Shown here in pieces: positions 1 to 7,162 of a stretch of DNA of 64,000 bases (position 1 is the stretch's first letter; each line of letters starts with the position of its first letter). The stretch is taken from the NCBI RefSeq assembly GCF_937912035.1, contig NZ_CALDPF010000035.1, positions 1 to 64,000 of the forward strand. Reading direction: 5' to 3'. The notes beneath the pieces are model-generated. The model ran no database searches and had not been told where the DNA came from. It saw only the letters and a program-made list of their open reading frames with translations. Position numbers and translations under genes: made by a program. This stretch comes from an uncultured Bacteroides sp. GTDB lineage: Bacteria > Bacteroidota > Bacteroidia > Bacteroidales > Bacteroidaceae.

Positions 1-53
1 AGAGCAACTGACTCTTAATCAGTGGGTCCAGGGTTCGAATCCCTGAGGGTGTA
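1..53 (+). tRNA. tRNA-Lys(CTT), 3' part, cut by window edge (attL copy)
   Basis: The window opens inside a tRNA. Visible are the 3' strand of the D stem, the anticodon arm with loop CTCTTAA (anticodon CTT, Lys), the T arm with TTCGAAT and the 3' acceptor strand AGGGTGT. About 19 nt at the 5' end lie outside the window. It is identical over its length to the right-end copy. This copy sits next to the host's upstream DNA, so it is probably the one transcribed from the native promoter (inference). Confidence 0.9.
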
Positions 54-61
54 CGAAGGAA
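1..61. repeat. attL: tRNA-derived direct repeat
   Basis: Positions 1-61 are identical to 52771-52831; identity stops at 62 (g versus a). The repeat covers the tRNA from the D stem to its 3' end plus eight bases. Integrase starts 186 bp further on. This is the left attachment site. Confidence 0.93.
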
Positions 62-86
62 GCTTCAAAAAGCAACCTAAAATATT

Positions 87-128
87 GAAAAGCAACATTA
101 TAAGTGCAAACTTATTATGTTGCTTTTC
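87..128 (+). terminator. Hairpin after the attL tRNA
   Basis: A long inverted repeat with arms starting GAAAAGCAACAT and ending ATGTTGCTTTTC, almost perfectly paired over about 19 bp with a tiny loop. It sits just downstream of the tRNA in phage DNA and probably ends tRNA transcription in place of the native terminator now found after attR. Confidence 0.6.
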
Positions 129-139
129 GGCGTTTAAGA

Positions 140-152
140 CAGTCCTTTGCGA
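140..152 (+). repeat. Left copy of a 13-bp inverted repeat at the prophage ends
   Basis: CAGTCCTTTGCGA here is exactly the reverse complement of 52689-52701. The two copies lie about 80 bp from their respective att sites, the layout expected for integrase or excision-factor arm sites. Confidence 0.55.
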
Positions 153-212
153 AATAATCGCTCACGCACGAAATGTGGATTACAGCCTGTAAATCCTACA
201 ATTTCAGCGGAG

Positions 213-234
213 TGTAGTAAAAATGTAGTAAAAA
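213..234 (+). repeat. Putative integrase arm site (left)
   Basis: A doubled TGTAGTAAAAA unit with an 11-nt period. The same 22 bp recurs at 52663-52684, and a 12-nt-period version lies at 52510-52532, all in the same orientation and all near the prophage ends. Tyrosine integrases of the heterobivalent type bind such repeated arm sites. It lies 12 bp upstream of the integrase start codon. Confidence 0.6.
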
Positions 235-246
235 ATAGACGAAATT

Positions 247-1416
247 ATGGCTGTAATCACATCTTATCAAAACACATCGTATGTAAACAAGGAAGGATGT
301 GCACCTATTTACGTGTCCTTCTACTTGGAAAGAAAGAAAATTGCTCTTTCATGTAATTTATCAGTCCCAGTTAAAGCGTGGGACAAAGAAAAGGGAAAAG
401 TCCTGCAGACGGAAAAAAATCACAAGGATCTGAACCTTTGCATTGAAAAAGTAAGAGCTAGAGTAAATGATATCATGGTTAGGTATCGTTTAGCCAAAAA
501 GGCATTATCGAAAGAAACATTCATGAAGGAATATTCACGTCCGGCTGATTTCCTTACCTTCTATGACTATTTTGAGGACTATGTAAAGCGACACAATGGA
601 GAAATAGAAGATACAACTCTCGATGTACATAGAGACGTTATAAGCAAAATGAAAAGACACTCCCCCAGCCTTACAATTGATGAACTGACTGAAGACTGGC
701 TTAATCAGTATAAGATATATCTTAAGAAAAAGCTAAATAATAAGGATAGCACAATTAACAAGAACCTTGCCTGCATAAAGAAATACTGCAGAGCTGCGAT
801 TAAGGAAGGATATATGCTGCATAATCCTTTTGAGAACCTTAAAGTAAAAAGCAGGACATCATCCGGATTTACATTTCTGACAGAAGATGAACTTAATAAG
901 TTAGTCAAAGTATATAAGGCCAATAACCTATCACCGAATAAACACAAAGTTCTTGAATTTTTCTTATTCCTATGTTTTTCGTCGCTACACGTCACTGATG
1001 CTAAGAACCTCCAGATACAGCAGATAGGAAAAAGAACATTCACTTACTTCAGAATAAAGAACAGGAATTCCAAGCCAGAACCAATTACGGTGCCGTTATC
1101 TGAACCTCTTAAAGCTCTTATCAATAAATTAAAGGGAGAAAGGAAAGAAGGGAAATTATTTGAAAGCATGATTGCAGATCAGAAGATAAATGAATACCTG
1201 AAAGAGATTGCAAAATGTGCCGGCATCAATAAACCTTTATCTTGCAAAGCCGGAAGACATACTTTTGCCACAATATTCCTTCAGAGAACCAAGGATCTGA
1301 CTACTCTTAAAGAAATAATGGGACATAGCGATTACCGGGAAACGCTTATATATGCTCACGTTCTGGAGGAAAGCAAGCAGGAAGGAATGAAGATTTTTAA
1401 CAGCTTCAGTCTCTAA
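247..1416 (+). CDS. Tyrosine integrase, atypical active site
   Basis: A 389-residue tyrosine recombinase: N-terminal arm-binding region, SAM-like core-binding domain (about 100-200) and catalytic domain (about 215-389). Position by attL marks it as the prophage integrase. The nucleophile Tyr369 and His360 (GHSD) are present, but the usual first Arg of TGLRxxD is His248 (SSLHVTD), and the usual HxxR box reads KAGR (Lys334, Arg337). Loss of the first catalytic Arg is known in IntDOT-like Bacteroides integrases, so the enzyme is probably still active. It is followed by an inverted repeat and faces the next recombinase. Confidence 0.93.
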   Translation: MAVITSYQNTSYVNKEGCAPIYVSFYLERKKIALSCNLSVPVKAWDKEKGKVLQTEKNHKDLNLCIEKVRARVNDIMVRYRLAKKALSKETFMKEYSRPADFLTFYDYFEDYVKRHNGEIEDTTLDVHRDVISKMKRHSPSLTIDELTEDWLNQYKIYLKKKLNNKDSTINKNLACIKKYCRAAIKEGYMLHNPFENLKVKSRTSSGFTFLTEDELNKLVKVYKANNLSPNKHKVLEFFLFLCFSSLHVTDAKNLQIQQIGKRTFTYFRIKNRNSKPEPITVPLSEPLKALINKLKGERKEGKLFESMIADQKINEYLKEIAKCAGINKPLSCKAGRHTFATIFLQRTKDLTTLKEIMGHSDYRETLIYAHVLEESKQEGMKIFNSFSL

Positions 1417-1449
1417 TTTTCCTTCCTACCGTCCTACTGTCCTACTTAT

Positions 1450-1500
1450 TTTGGTACAAAATGGGTATATTTATATAGAATATACCAATTTTGTACCAAA
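1450..1500. terminator. Inverted repeat between convergent recombinase genes
   Basis: Two 22-bp arms (TTTGGTACAAAATGGGTATATT and its near-perfect complement, one mismatch) around a 7-nt centre. It lies between the two convergent recombinase genes, so a bidirectional terminator is the simplest reading. The stem is AT-rich with no U-run, so a recombinase or regulator binding site is also possible. Confidence 0.5.
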
Positions 1501-1506
1501 TTCTGT

Positions 1507-2688
1507 TTATTGGTCAAATTTATTTACATTTTTCTTCTTTTTGATTGACTTTAAATCCCTTACTATTGTACTGCTTAAAACCTCAGAATATATCTCTGTA
1601 GTCTTCACTGAAGTGTGACCTAATAACTTCTGTACGGTCGTAATTGCAACACCTTTATGGATGAGTAATGTAGCACATGTATGACGTGCAGTGTGGAATG
1701 TAAAGTGTTTCTTAATTTTAGATTTTTCGGCTATTTCAGACAAGATTTTGTTAGTGTCTGCATTGATCGGAATAGCTGCCATCTGCTCGATGCTATCGTA
1801 TTTATCTATGATGTCAAGAGCTTTGCCTTCAAATAGTAATTCCAAAGGGAGTTTAATATCCAGGTTTGTTTTCTGCATTTTGAGACACAACCATTTCTTT
1901 TTGTTGATAGGTACAATATTAGATACTGTTAATGTGCGGAAATCTGAGAAACGCAAGCCTGTATAACAGCAGAAGAGAAAGGCATCTAAGATGTGTTGCT
2001 GACGATGATCGTCAAGATGCAATTTTTCCAACTTACCAAGTTCATCTGGTGTCAAGAATGGTTTCTGAGCCTTCTGAATCTTAATTTTGAACTTGCGGAA
2101 GGGATAAGCATCTGCAGGCATATAACCGTCGTTTATGGCTTCGTTCGTGAGTGTACGAAGTTGTCTTAAATGTTTTCCCGTAGTATTCTGGTTCTTACCT
2201 AGCTCACGAAGCCATGATTCGAAATCTTTCAAAAATGTGTACGATAAATCCTCAAAAGTCAGTCCAGGACGAAACCGGTCTAACAACCTGACTGTTGACA
2301 TTAAATTTTCCTTTGTACTTTCGCTTTTTTCGGCTGAAATAATCGATTTTCGGGCAAACTCTGTGAAAGTAATGTTTACCGGAGACTTCTTCTGAACAGC
2401 ATCACGTAACAGTGCCAACGTTGGCTGTATACCTCGTTTCCAAAATGATAACTCTATTCCCTGCAGATAGATAATATACTCAAAAAGCATAGCATTAAGT
2501 TCCACCGCTTGAGGGTGATTAACAATTTCTGAAGATTCTCTACTCCAGTGCTCCGGACGGATATAAATGTTCGTAGTTAGATAGATGTTACGCTGATTAA
2601 GCTTAGCTTCTACCTGTATTAAAGCCGTTCCTTGCTTATTCAGAGTGTGTTTTCGATTATAGACCAGGCGGTAACGAATTTTCTGCAT
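1507..2688 (-). CDS. Tyrosine recombinase, probable shufflon invertase (Rci-like)
   Basis: A 393-residue tyrosine recombinase with a full catalytic set: Arg246 (TGLRFSD), His332 and Arg335 (HTARHT), His358 (GHTS) and Tyr367. It is distinct from the integrase next door. Its start codon is 58 bp from the first of six GTGGGAGRACTAYT sites bounding an array of alternative tail-protein ends, and no serine invertase is present. By analogy with Rci of plasmid R64 it most likely inverts those cassettes (inference from position). Family membership is certain; the substrate is not shown. Confidence 0.88.
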   Translation of the reverse strand: MQKIRYRLVYNRKHTLNKQGTALIQVEAKLNQRNIYLTTNIYIRPEHWSRESSEIVNHPQAVELNAMLFEYIIYLQGIELSFWKRGIQPTLALLRDAVQKKSPVNITFTEFARKSIISAEKSESTKENLMSTVRLLDRFRPGLTFEDLSYTFLKDFESWLRELGKNQNTTGKHLRQLRTLTNEAINDGYMPADAYPFRKFKIKIQKAQKPFLTPDELGKLEKLHLDDHRQQHILDAFLFCCYTGLRFSDFRTLTVSNIVPINKKKWLCLKMQKTNLDIKLPLELLFEGKALDIIDKYDSIEQMAAIPINADTNKILSEIAEKSKIKKHFTFHTARHTCATLLIHKGVAITTVQKLLGHTSVKTTEIYSEVLSSTIVRDLKSIKKKKNVNKFDQ

Positions 2689-2746
2689 TTTTCGGCAAAG
2701 GTCGAAAAATTAGCAGATTTAGGCAAATGTTAAAATCTTTGCTGTT

Positions 2747-2760
2747 GTGGGAGAACTACT
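2747..2760 (+). repeat. Inversion site S1
   Basis: GTGGGAGAACTACT, start of cassette C1 and outer boundary of the array. The bases before it (gtt) match those before the expressed site S6. Confidence 0.85.
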
Positions 2761-3205
2761 ACCAAAGACATTAAAGACTAGCGGTAGTGCAAATGGTGGA
2801 TTAATAAGTGATGGTGTATTAGCTACGTGTAATCATGCAGGAAAGAAAAGAATGAAAATAGTATTTCAGCCTAAAGATATTGGTGCTCTTGTAAATGTTG
2901 TGGAAAAGAATGCCTGGGGTTCAATGTTTATTCTAACTCTATCGAGCCAAGGTAGCAGTTTAGGATATGTTAGAATAAAAAGATTATCAATATCCACCTC
3001 TTATGACAACAAAGCTATAGCTTATTTTAGACCTTCAGAAAATCATATTATAGTAGAACTTGAATTTCCAGAATATTTTACTTATGGAAACACATCTGTA
3101 TTCAGCCTTCAACCTGGGGTAACTGTAGTAAGCATGTCTGCAATTTCGGAATCTGAATATAATAGTGCATCAGATACTGATTATACAGAAGCAACAATAG
3201 AATAA
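2747..3205 (+). CDS. Silent tail-tip cassette C1
   Basis: An open frame of 152 codons starting only at the GTG inside site S1, with no ribosome binding site, so it is read as a silent C-terminal cassette. The first residues (GELLPKTLKTSG) resemble the GLLP starts of C3 and C4. The rest has no family I can name; it looks beta-rich. It ends at 3205 and the cassette closes with CTCCCAC at 3234-3240. It faces the constant start, so one inversion against S6 would express it. Confidence 0.8.
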   Translation: MGELLPKTLKTSGSANGGLISDGVLATCNHAGKKRMKIVFQPKDIGALVNVVEKNAWGSMFILTLSSQGSSLGYVRIKRLSISTSYDNKAIAYFRPSENHIIVELEFPEYFTYGNTSVFSLQPGVTVVSMSAISESEYNSASDTDYTEATIE

Positions 3206-3275
3206 ATACAAGTGATGTAAAAAAATAATTATTCTCCCACTTTTCCAGTGGGAGTTATATCTAGTGGATTTTTTA

Positions 3276-3665
3276 CTATATTTTAGACAATAAAATTATA
3301 CGGACTGATAAATGTATAGATAATGATAAATTATTTTTTAAAGTTAAAACGTTGTCGTAATCATCTGTTTTGATATTAATTTTATTAGGAGTGGATAGTG
3401 TGTTGTCAAAAGATACCTTATTATGTGCTCTCAGTTGCGTTCCAGTATTTAAATCATAAATTCCCGCCTCGAAGCTTGAAGTTAAATTCTGAATCATTAG
3501 CAGACCTCCTTTATTTAAATTTATACCGTCTAAATTTCTTGGAACTGATATTTCTTCATCAACCGCCCAATTTGTTTTTTTTATTATAAGTTCGTTGCTG
3601 CTACCAATAGTAATCAATTCTCCAAAATCGTATGTTTTCACCGAATATTTTAGTAGTCCTCCCAC
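3276..3665 (-). CDS. Silent tail-tip cassette C2
   Basis: A 129-codon frame on the minus strand beginning at site S2 and closing with CTCCCAC (minus strand, 3248-3254). No start signal other than the GTG of the site. Sequence after GGLL shares nothing obvious with the other cassettes. In the present arrangement its site is in the same orientation as the expressed one, so it cannot be joined in a single inversion. Confidence 0.8.
   Translation of the reverse strand: MGGLLKYSVKTYDFGELITIGSSNELIIKKTNWAVDEEISVPRNLDGINLNKGGLLMIQNLTSSFEAGIYDLNTGTQLRAHNKVSFDNTLSTPNKINIKTDDYDNVLTLKNNLSLSIHLSVRIILLSKI
3652..3665 (-). repeat. Inversion site S2
   Basis: GTGGGAGGACTACT on the minus strand, identical to the expressed-gene site S6. 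Confidence 0.85.
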
Positions 3666-3691
3666 CCGAACTTTGAGTGGGAGATTGTTTT

Positions 3692-4156
3692 TTAAAGCTT
3701 TCTTATATTACCCTCAATAGTAGTAGTTGCACCCTCTATTGGTGTATCAGAATATTTCATATCATAAATTTGTTGAGCAAGAGAAAAAGCATAAGCATTA
3801 TTTATGTAAGAATATGTTTTTATCTTAACTTCTAACCACACTTCACTATTATCTAAGAGCATATATTTAACACTAGAAATATTGGGCACAGTGTTTCCAC
3901 CTAATACCGCAACATCACAAGATAATAATTCAGAACCAGAACCATCGGTGTTCAATGTAATAATTAAGGTATCAAGTGAACCTGCTCTTCTTATATTTAA
4001 GAATAAGGTACCTGACGAAAAAAAAGCTAAATTGGCTATTTTTATAAGCAAATAGGGGTGTCCTTTAATATTATCAGAAGGACTTACAGATAGTATTGTT
4101 CTAGCTGAAAGAAAACCTTTTCTCGCTACATCTGCTACCGGTAATAGTCCTCCCAC
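3692..4156 (-). CDS. Silent tail-tip cassette C3
   Basis: A 154-codon minus-strand frame starting at site S3 and ending near the CTCCCAC at 3677-3683. It begins GGLLPVADVARKGFLS, clearly related to the start of C4 (GELLPVATRDKNGLLN), then diverges. Probable receptor-contacting end of a tail protein. Silent now; needs two inversions to reach the constant region. Confidence 0.8.
   Translation of the reverse strand: MGGLLPVADVARKGFLSARTILSVSPSDNIKGHPYLLIKIANLAFFSSGTLFLNIRRAGSLDTLIITLNTDGSGSELLSCDVAVLGGNTVPNISSVKYMLLDNSEVWLEVKIKTYSYINNAYAFSLAQQIYDMKYSDTPIEGATTTIEGNIRKL
4143..4156 (-). repeat. Inversion site S3
   Basis: GTGGGAGGACTATT, one base different from S2, S5 and S6. Together with S4 it forms a head-to-head pair separated by 8 bp. 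Confidence 0.85.
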
Positions 4157-4164
4157 TGGTACAA

Positions 4165-4178
4165 GTGGGAGAACTACT
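4165..4178 (+). repeat. Inversion site S4
   Basis: GTGGGAGAACTACT, same version as S1. Confidence 0.85.
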
Positions 4179-4581
4179 TCCTGTGGCTACTAGAGATAAA
4201 AACGGTTTGTTAAATAAAAATTATGCAGAGGCTAATTTTGGCTCATCAATTGGTGGGTATATAGATTTTACTAGGGGACAATATCACATATTCTCCACTA
4301 CTTGTATAATAGATATATATGTATATTCTAACTCTCTTGTTGCTTTTTACGAAATAGTTGCTGGACCTAATGTGCTCAAAATTTATGAACGAGGTGACGC
4401 TAGAGTTTTAAAATTCAAGCCATTAGACTCACATAGACTCTCTTTCAAATCTTCTGGTACAGATACAACTATAAAATTAAAGGTTGTTTTAAGCAGGGGT
4501 ACACCTGCAACTTTTATAAACGATGGGGGAGTATTATATGATTCATTAGTGTCTCCAGATATGGATGTAAAACAACTATGA
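4165..4581 (+). CDS. Silent tail-tip cassette C4
   Basis: A 138-codon frame starting at site S4, with an N-terminal GELLPVATRDKNGLL stretch related to C3 and a divergent remainder. Its end signal reads TTCCCAC (4590-4596) instead of CTCCCAC, the only variant among the six. Oriented so that a single inversion against S6 would express it. Confidence 0.8.
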   Translation: MGELLPVATRDKNGLLNKNYAEANFGSSIGGYIDFTRGQYHIFSTTCIIDIYVYSNSLVAFYEIVAGPNVLKIYERGDARVLKFKPLDSHRLSFKSSGTDTTIKLKVVLSRGTPATFINDGGVLYDSLVSPDMDVKQL

Positions 4582-4604
4582 TAGATTAATTCCCACGGGT
4601 ACTG

Positions 4605-4618
4605 GTGGGAGGACTACT
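4605..4618 (+). repeat. Inversion site S5
   Basis: GTGGGAGGACTACT, identical to S2 and S6; the nearest oppositely oriented partner of the expressed site. Confidence 0.85.
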
Positions 4619-5099
4619 TGTTAAGGATAATAGCTATATATCAAACCTACATAATACATCTGCCTTTAAATCACAAGGTTCGATAGGTGCAACTGTAAAT
4701 ATAGGTGACGATGGTATAGCCAGTCCTACATGGTTTAGAATTATATCAGATAGCGCTGCTAATAATTCTGCAATAATTAGCCTTCAAACATCGTACACAG
4801 TGGTAAGACCAAGATGTATATGCTTTTGGTTGTCAGGTGGTAGTTCACAAGATTGGAAGCTACAAAAAATTCATAAAGATGATACTACTTATTTCCAAAA
4901 GATAAGAATTGTATCATTAGTTTCAAATAAATATGCTGTTGATATACTAATGGATTGGGGTGATGACATCGGAATCATGAGAGGAGTTTTTGCAAACAAT
5001 TTTGGTTTTATCTTTTCACAAGATAAAATCCCAGTGGTACCTTCAGATTTGCCTACCGGTGAAACGCTTGTACAAGAATTTGACTTGCTATCATTGTAA
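4605..5099 (+). CDS. Silent tail-tip cassette C5
   Basis: The longest cassette, 164 codons from the GTG in site S5 to the stop at 5099, followed by CTCCCAC at 5108-5114. No family recognised beyond the shared GGLL start. Inversion between S5 and S6 (about 0.8 kb) would swap it with C6, the shortest possible switch in the present array. Confidence 0.8.
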   Translation: MGGLLVKDNSYISNLHNTSAFKSQGSIGATVNIGDDGIASPTWFRIISDSAANNSAIISLQTSYTVVRPRCICFWLSGGSSQDWKLQKIHKDDTTYFQKIRIVSLVSNKYAVDILMDWGDDIGIMRGVFANNFGFIFSQDKIPVVPSDLPTGETLVQEFDLLSL

Positions 5100-5139
5100 T
5101 AAAATATCTCCCACCAGAACATTTAAGTGGGAGAATAAA

Positions 5140-5478
5140 TTACCCATTAATTGTCCAGTTATCCCAGTTATTTTTATCCAATGCAAATCTACATGCAACT
5201 TCTGCTTGTTGTGTTATTATACATTGGATAAGTCTTCTGCCATTAGATGTATCGTAGCCAGATACTATTATTATACCTCTAACATGTGCTCTCTTGAAGT
5301 CAGGTAGATTTATATATGTTGATAATTCTCCCGTTGAATAAATTCCAGGTTCAATTATTAAGTTTAAGTCTTTAATATCCAATTTATTTTCGTACATTAC
5401 CAATGGATTTAGTAGTCCTCCCACAACTGATATTGTCTCTGGATCTCTGATTACTTCGTTGAAATCTATTGTTTCCAT
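5140..5478 (-). CDS. Expressed phase-variable tail protein (constant start plus cassette C6)
   Basis: A 112-residue protein. Residues 1-18 (METIDFNEVIRDPETISV) are the only constant part; the inversion site encodes the following VGGLL, and the rest is cassette C6. C6 ends with a pattern common at phage tail-fibre tips (CRFALDKNNWDNWTING; compare pyocin-knob ends). An AAAGGA ribosome binding site lies 6 nt before the ATG. It is the last gene of the tail operon, 15 bp after the HExxH membrane protein. Likely a receptor-binding or tip protein whose body can be replaced by five others. Confidence 0.85.
   Translation of the reverse strand: METIDFNEVIRDPETISVVGGLLNPLVMYENKLDIKDLNLIIEPGIYSTGELSTYINLPDFKRAHVRGIIIVSGYDTSNGRRLIQCIITQQAEVACRFALDKNNWDNWTING
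5411..5424 (-). repeat. Inversion site S6 (expression site)
   Basis: GTGGGAGGACTACT in frame inside the expressed gene, encoding the junction VGGLL. Confidence 0.88.
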
Positions 5479-5493
5479 AATTTTTCCTTTCTT

Positions 5494-5913
5494 TTATAAG
5501 TTAATAAAATTTATCCAATTAAAATAATCACCGTTCTCTAGGTAATTATTATCATTTTCAGCCAATCTGGCTTCACGTTCAAAGCTGATTTTCTCATAAG
5601 CTTCATCGGCCGTGTTGTTCCATCGTTTTATAAGATATTCTAATACATATAGTACGTAGAAGGAGATTAATGACAGAAGCATCCACCAGCAGCTGATATT
5701 GAATATAGCTATTAATAACCATATCATGATTGCAGAAACAGCTGCACATTCTACCCATTGCCTAGCATGTACACATTCATGGTTTCGGACACGCTGAGAC
5801 ATTTCTTCCTTATTCTTATGAGTTGTGAAAACCCAAGCTGCTATAGCTATTGTGGTATATCCTTCCCATAATAAGTTCTTGGCTAGCCAACTATTATAAC
5901 GTATCTTTTTCAT
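5494..5913 (-). CDS. Membrane protein with HExxH motif, in the tail operon
   Basis: A 139-residue protein. An HECVH motif at about residue 45 (zinc-metallopeptidase-like HExxH) is followed by two closely spaced hydrophobic helices (about 58-94) and a charged C-terminal part with ARLAEND. It lies between the fibre gene and the phase-variable tip gene. Role unknown: peptidase activity is possible from the motif, but the protein is short and the third zinc ligand is not evident. Confidence 0.7.
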   Translation of the reverse strand: MKKIRYNSWLAKNLLWEGYTTIAIAAWVFTTHKNKEEMSQRVRNHECVHARQWVECAAVSAIMIWLLIAIFNISCWWMLLSLISFYVLYVLEYLIKRWNNTADEAYEKISFEREARLAENDNNYLENGDYFNWINFINL

Positions 5914-5934
5914 TCAAAATTATTTTGATAATGT

Positions 5935-7149
5935 CTATATACTAATATTTTGTTCTACAATACTAACAATCCACCCACCAGTATATCCAATGAAAGAATA
6001 TAATGTTTTTCTTTCTAAAACAAACTTGGAAGAATAGGTTATACCACCCATACATATCCATTTTCCACTCGGAATATTAACATATAATTCAATGGCTTCA
6101 AGAAGAGGGTCTTTAACTAGAATCATAAGTTCTCTACCATCTGCTTCATCATCCCAAGGTATTTTTATTTCGCCACTAAATGTTGGATGTATTATAACCT
6201 TATCATAATAAAACGATGAAGCATCATATATTGATTGTATAACACCTTCTTCGACCTCAATACTTTCATAATAAGAATCTTTCCAAGGATTTCGAATGAC
6301 ACCTTGAGCAATAAAATTAGTAGCAATACAGTCTACAAACACACCATTTTTAGCTGTAATTCCAGTAGCATCTATCAAATCCGCAGTAATCTTATCGGTA
6401 ACTATTTTACCTGCAATCAACAATTGCGTAGCAATAAAGGCCCATTGTTGCGCTGATTCCCAATGCGTGGTCGATATATCAGGTGCGTTGCTCGAATCAG
6501 CTGTATGTGTCTTAATGCACAGAGATAATTGCGTACCTTTTATTACAATGTCATAGAATTCTTCACCTTCTGCACCCTGAAGATATCTTTCACCACTTTT
6601 CCATACTGTCATACGCATTTTTGCGCCTTTACTACCTTGAGCGCCATCGTATGACCAACGGTTTTTCAGCCTAGGTGTTTGCCAGTAACTTCTGGAACTC
6701 CCCTTCACTGTCCTATAACTTTCCCAGATATAAGCGTTAATTGCAGAAATATCGGGGGCGGATGATGACCAACCTGTCGGAATACCAGCTCCACTCGCTT
6801 CTGATGTAGGAATATCCGGTCGCACATTGTATTGAGTAGCCTTGTAGCAATATTCATAACCCACACCGTCAGTGCCGTCCTGACCGTCCTCTACGTATCT
6901 ATTATACTCAACAGGAGTTGACCAAGCAGACCATGTACCGTTTTTTTTCGACCTCTTACACACCCATTGATACCTCTTAGTTGAGGTTACAGATTGAGGG
7001 GAGGCATACCAGCCTGACGGTACGTAATCATTTACGTTTTCCGAAGCGGGTTTAGAAGGTGCGGTACCACCTGTGGTAAGAGTATATATATCTTCATACC
7101 CTATTCCATCCTCTATACCTATTAATCCAAATGCTCCTGATACAATCAT
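5935..7149 (-). CDS. Tail fibre-like protein with repeated modules
   Basis: A 404-residue protein. Residues about 15-170 hold two copies of a module with pattern GYE..Y, PSGW, YxW and a W-x-TP ending, joined by a short collagen-like stretch (DGQDGTDG). A second Gly-rich link (DGAQGSKG) leads to a segment with repeated IxADLIDATGI-type turns seen in phage fibre and tip proteins, then a beta-rich C-terminal domain. Placed in the tail operon after the Ig-like protein. Probably fibre or tip structural protein; receptor unknown. Confidence 0.75.
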   Translation of the reverse strand: MIVSGAFGLIGIEDGIGYEDIYTLTTGGTAPSKPASENVNDYVPSGWYASPQSVTSTKRYQWVCKRSKKNGTWSAWSTPVEYNRYVEDGQDGTDGVGYEYCYKATQYNVRPDIPTSEASGAGIPTGWSSSAPDISAINAYIWESYRTVKGSSRSYWQTPRLKNRWSYDGAQGSKGAKMRMTVWKSGERYLQGAEGEEFYDIVIKGTQLSLCIKTHTADSSNAPDISTTHWESAQQWAFIATQLLIAGKIVTDKITADLIDATGITAKNGVFVDCIATNFIAQGVIRNPWKDSYYESIEVEEGVIQSIYDASSFYYDKVIIHPTFSGEIKIPWDDEADGRELMILVKDPLLEAIELYVNIPSGKWICMGGITYSSKFVLERKTLYSFIGYTGGWIVSIVEQNISI

Positions 7150-7162
7150 ACCAACCTCTTAC

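Larger units (their letters stand above)
2747..5424. other. Shufflon-like invertible array of six tail-protein cassettes
   Basis: Six open cassettes each begin with the 14-bp site GTGGGAGRACTAYT and end with (C/T)TCCCAC just after their stop codon. Orders and strands: C1 plus, C2 minus, C3 minus, C4 plus, C5 plus, C6 minus. The spacers between them are 7, 11, 8, 8 and 12 nt (3241-3247, 3666-3676, 4157-4164, 4597-4604, 5115-5126). Every site reads V/M-G-(G/E)-L-L in frame, so recombination between inverted sites would join any cassette in frame to the constant start at 5425-5478. C6 is joined now; C1-C5 are silent and lack ribosome binding sites. C2 and C3 need a prior inversion to face the constant end. 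Confidence 0.9.

Noticed and set aside
147..356. Plus-strand open frame of 69 codons before and into the integrase
   Set aside because: It overlaps the integrase start in another frame and spans the putative arm sites; composition is not protein-like.
1450..1500. Third inversion or att site
   Set aside because: The inverted repeat does not match the S sites or att repeat; position between convergent genes fits a terminator better.
2747..5424. Decayed tail-fibre pseudogenes
   Set aside because: All silent cassettes are fully open, in frame with the shared site, and end in a shared signal, which argues for maintained alternatives.
2747..5478. Diversity-generating retroelement for tail variation
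   Set aside because: No reverse transcriptase or template/variable repeat pair; the cassettes are unrelated in sequence and bounded by inversion sites.
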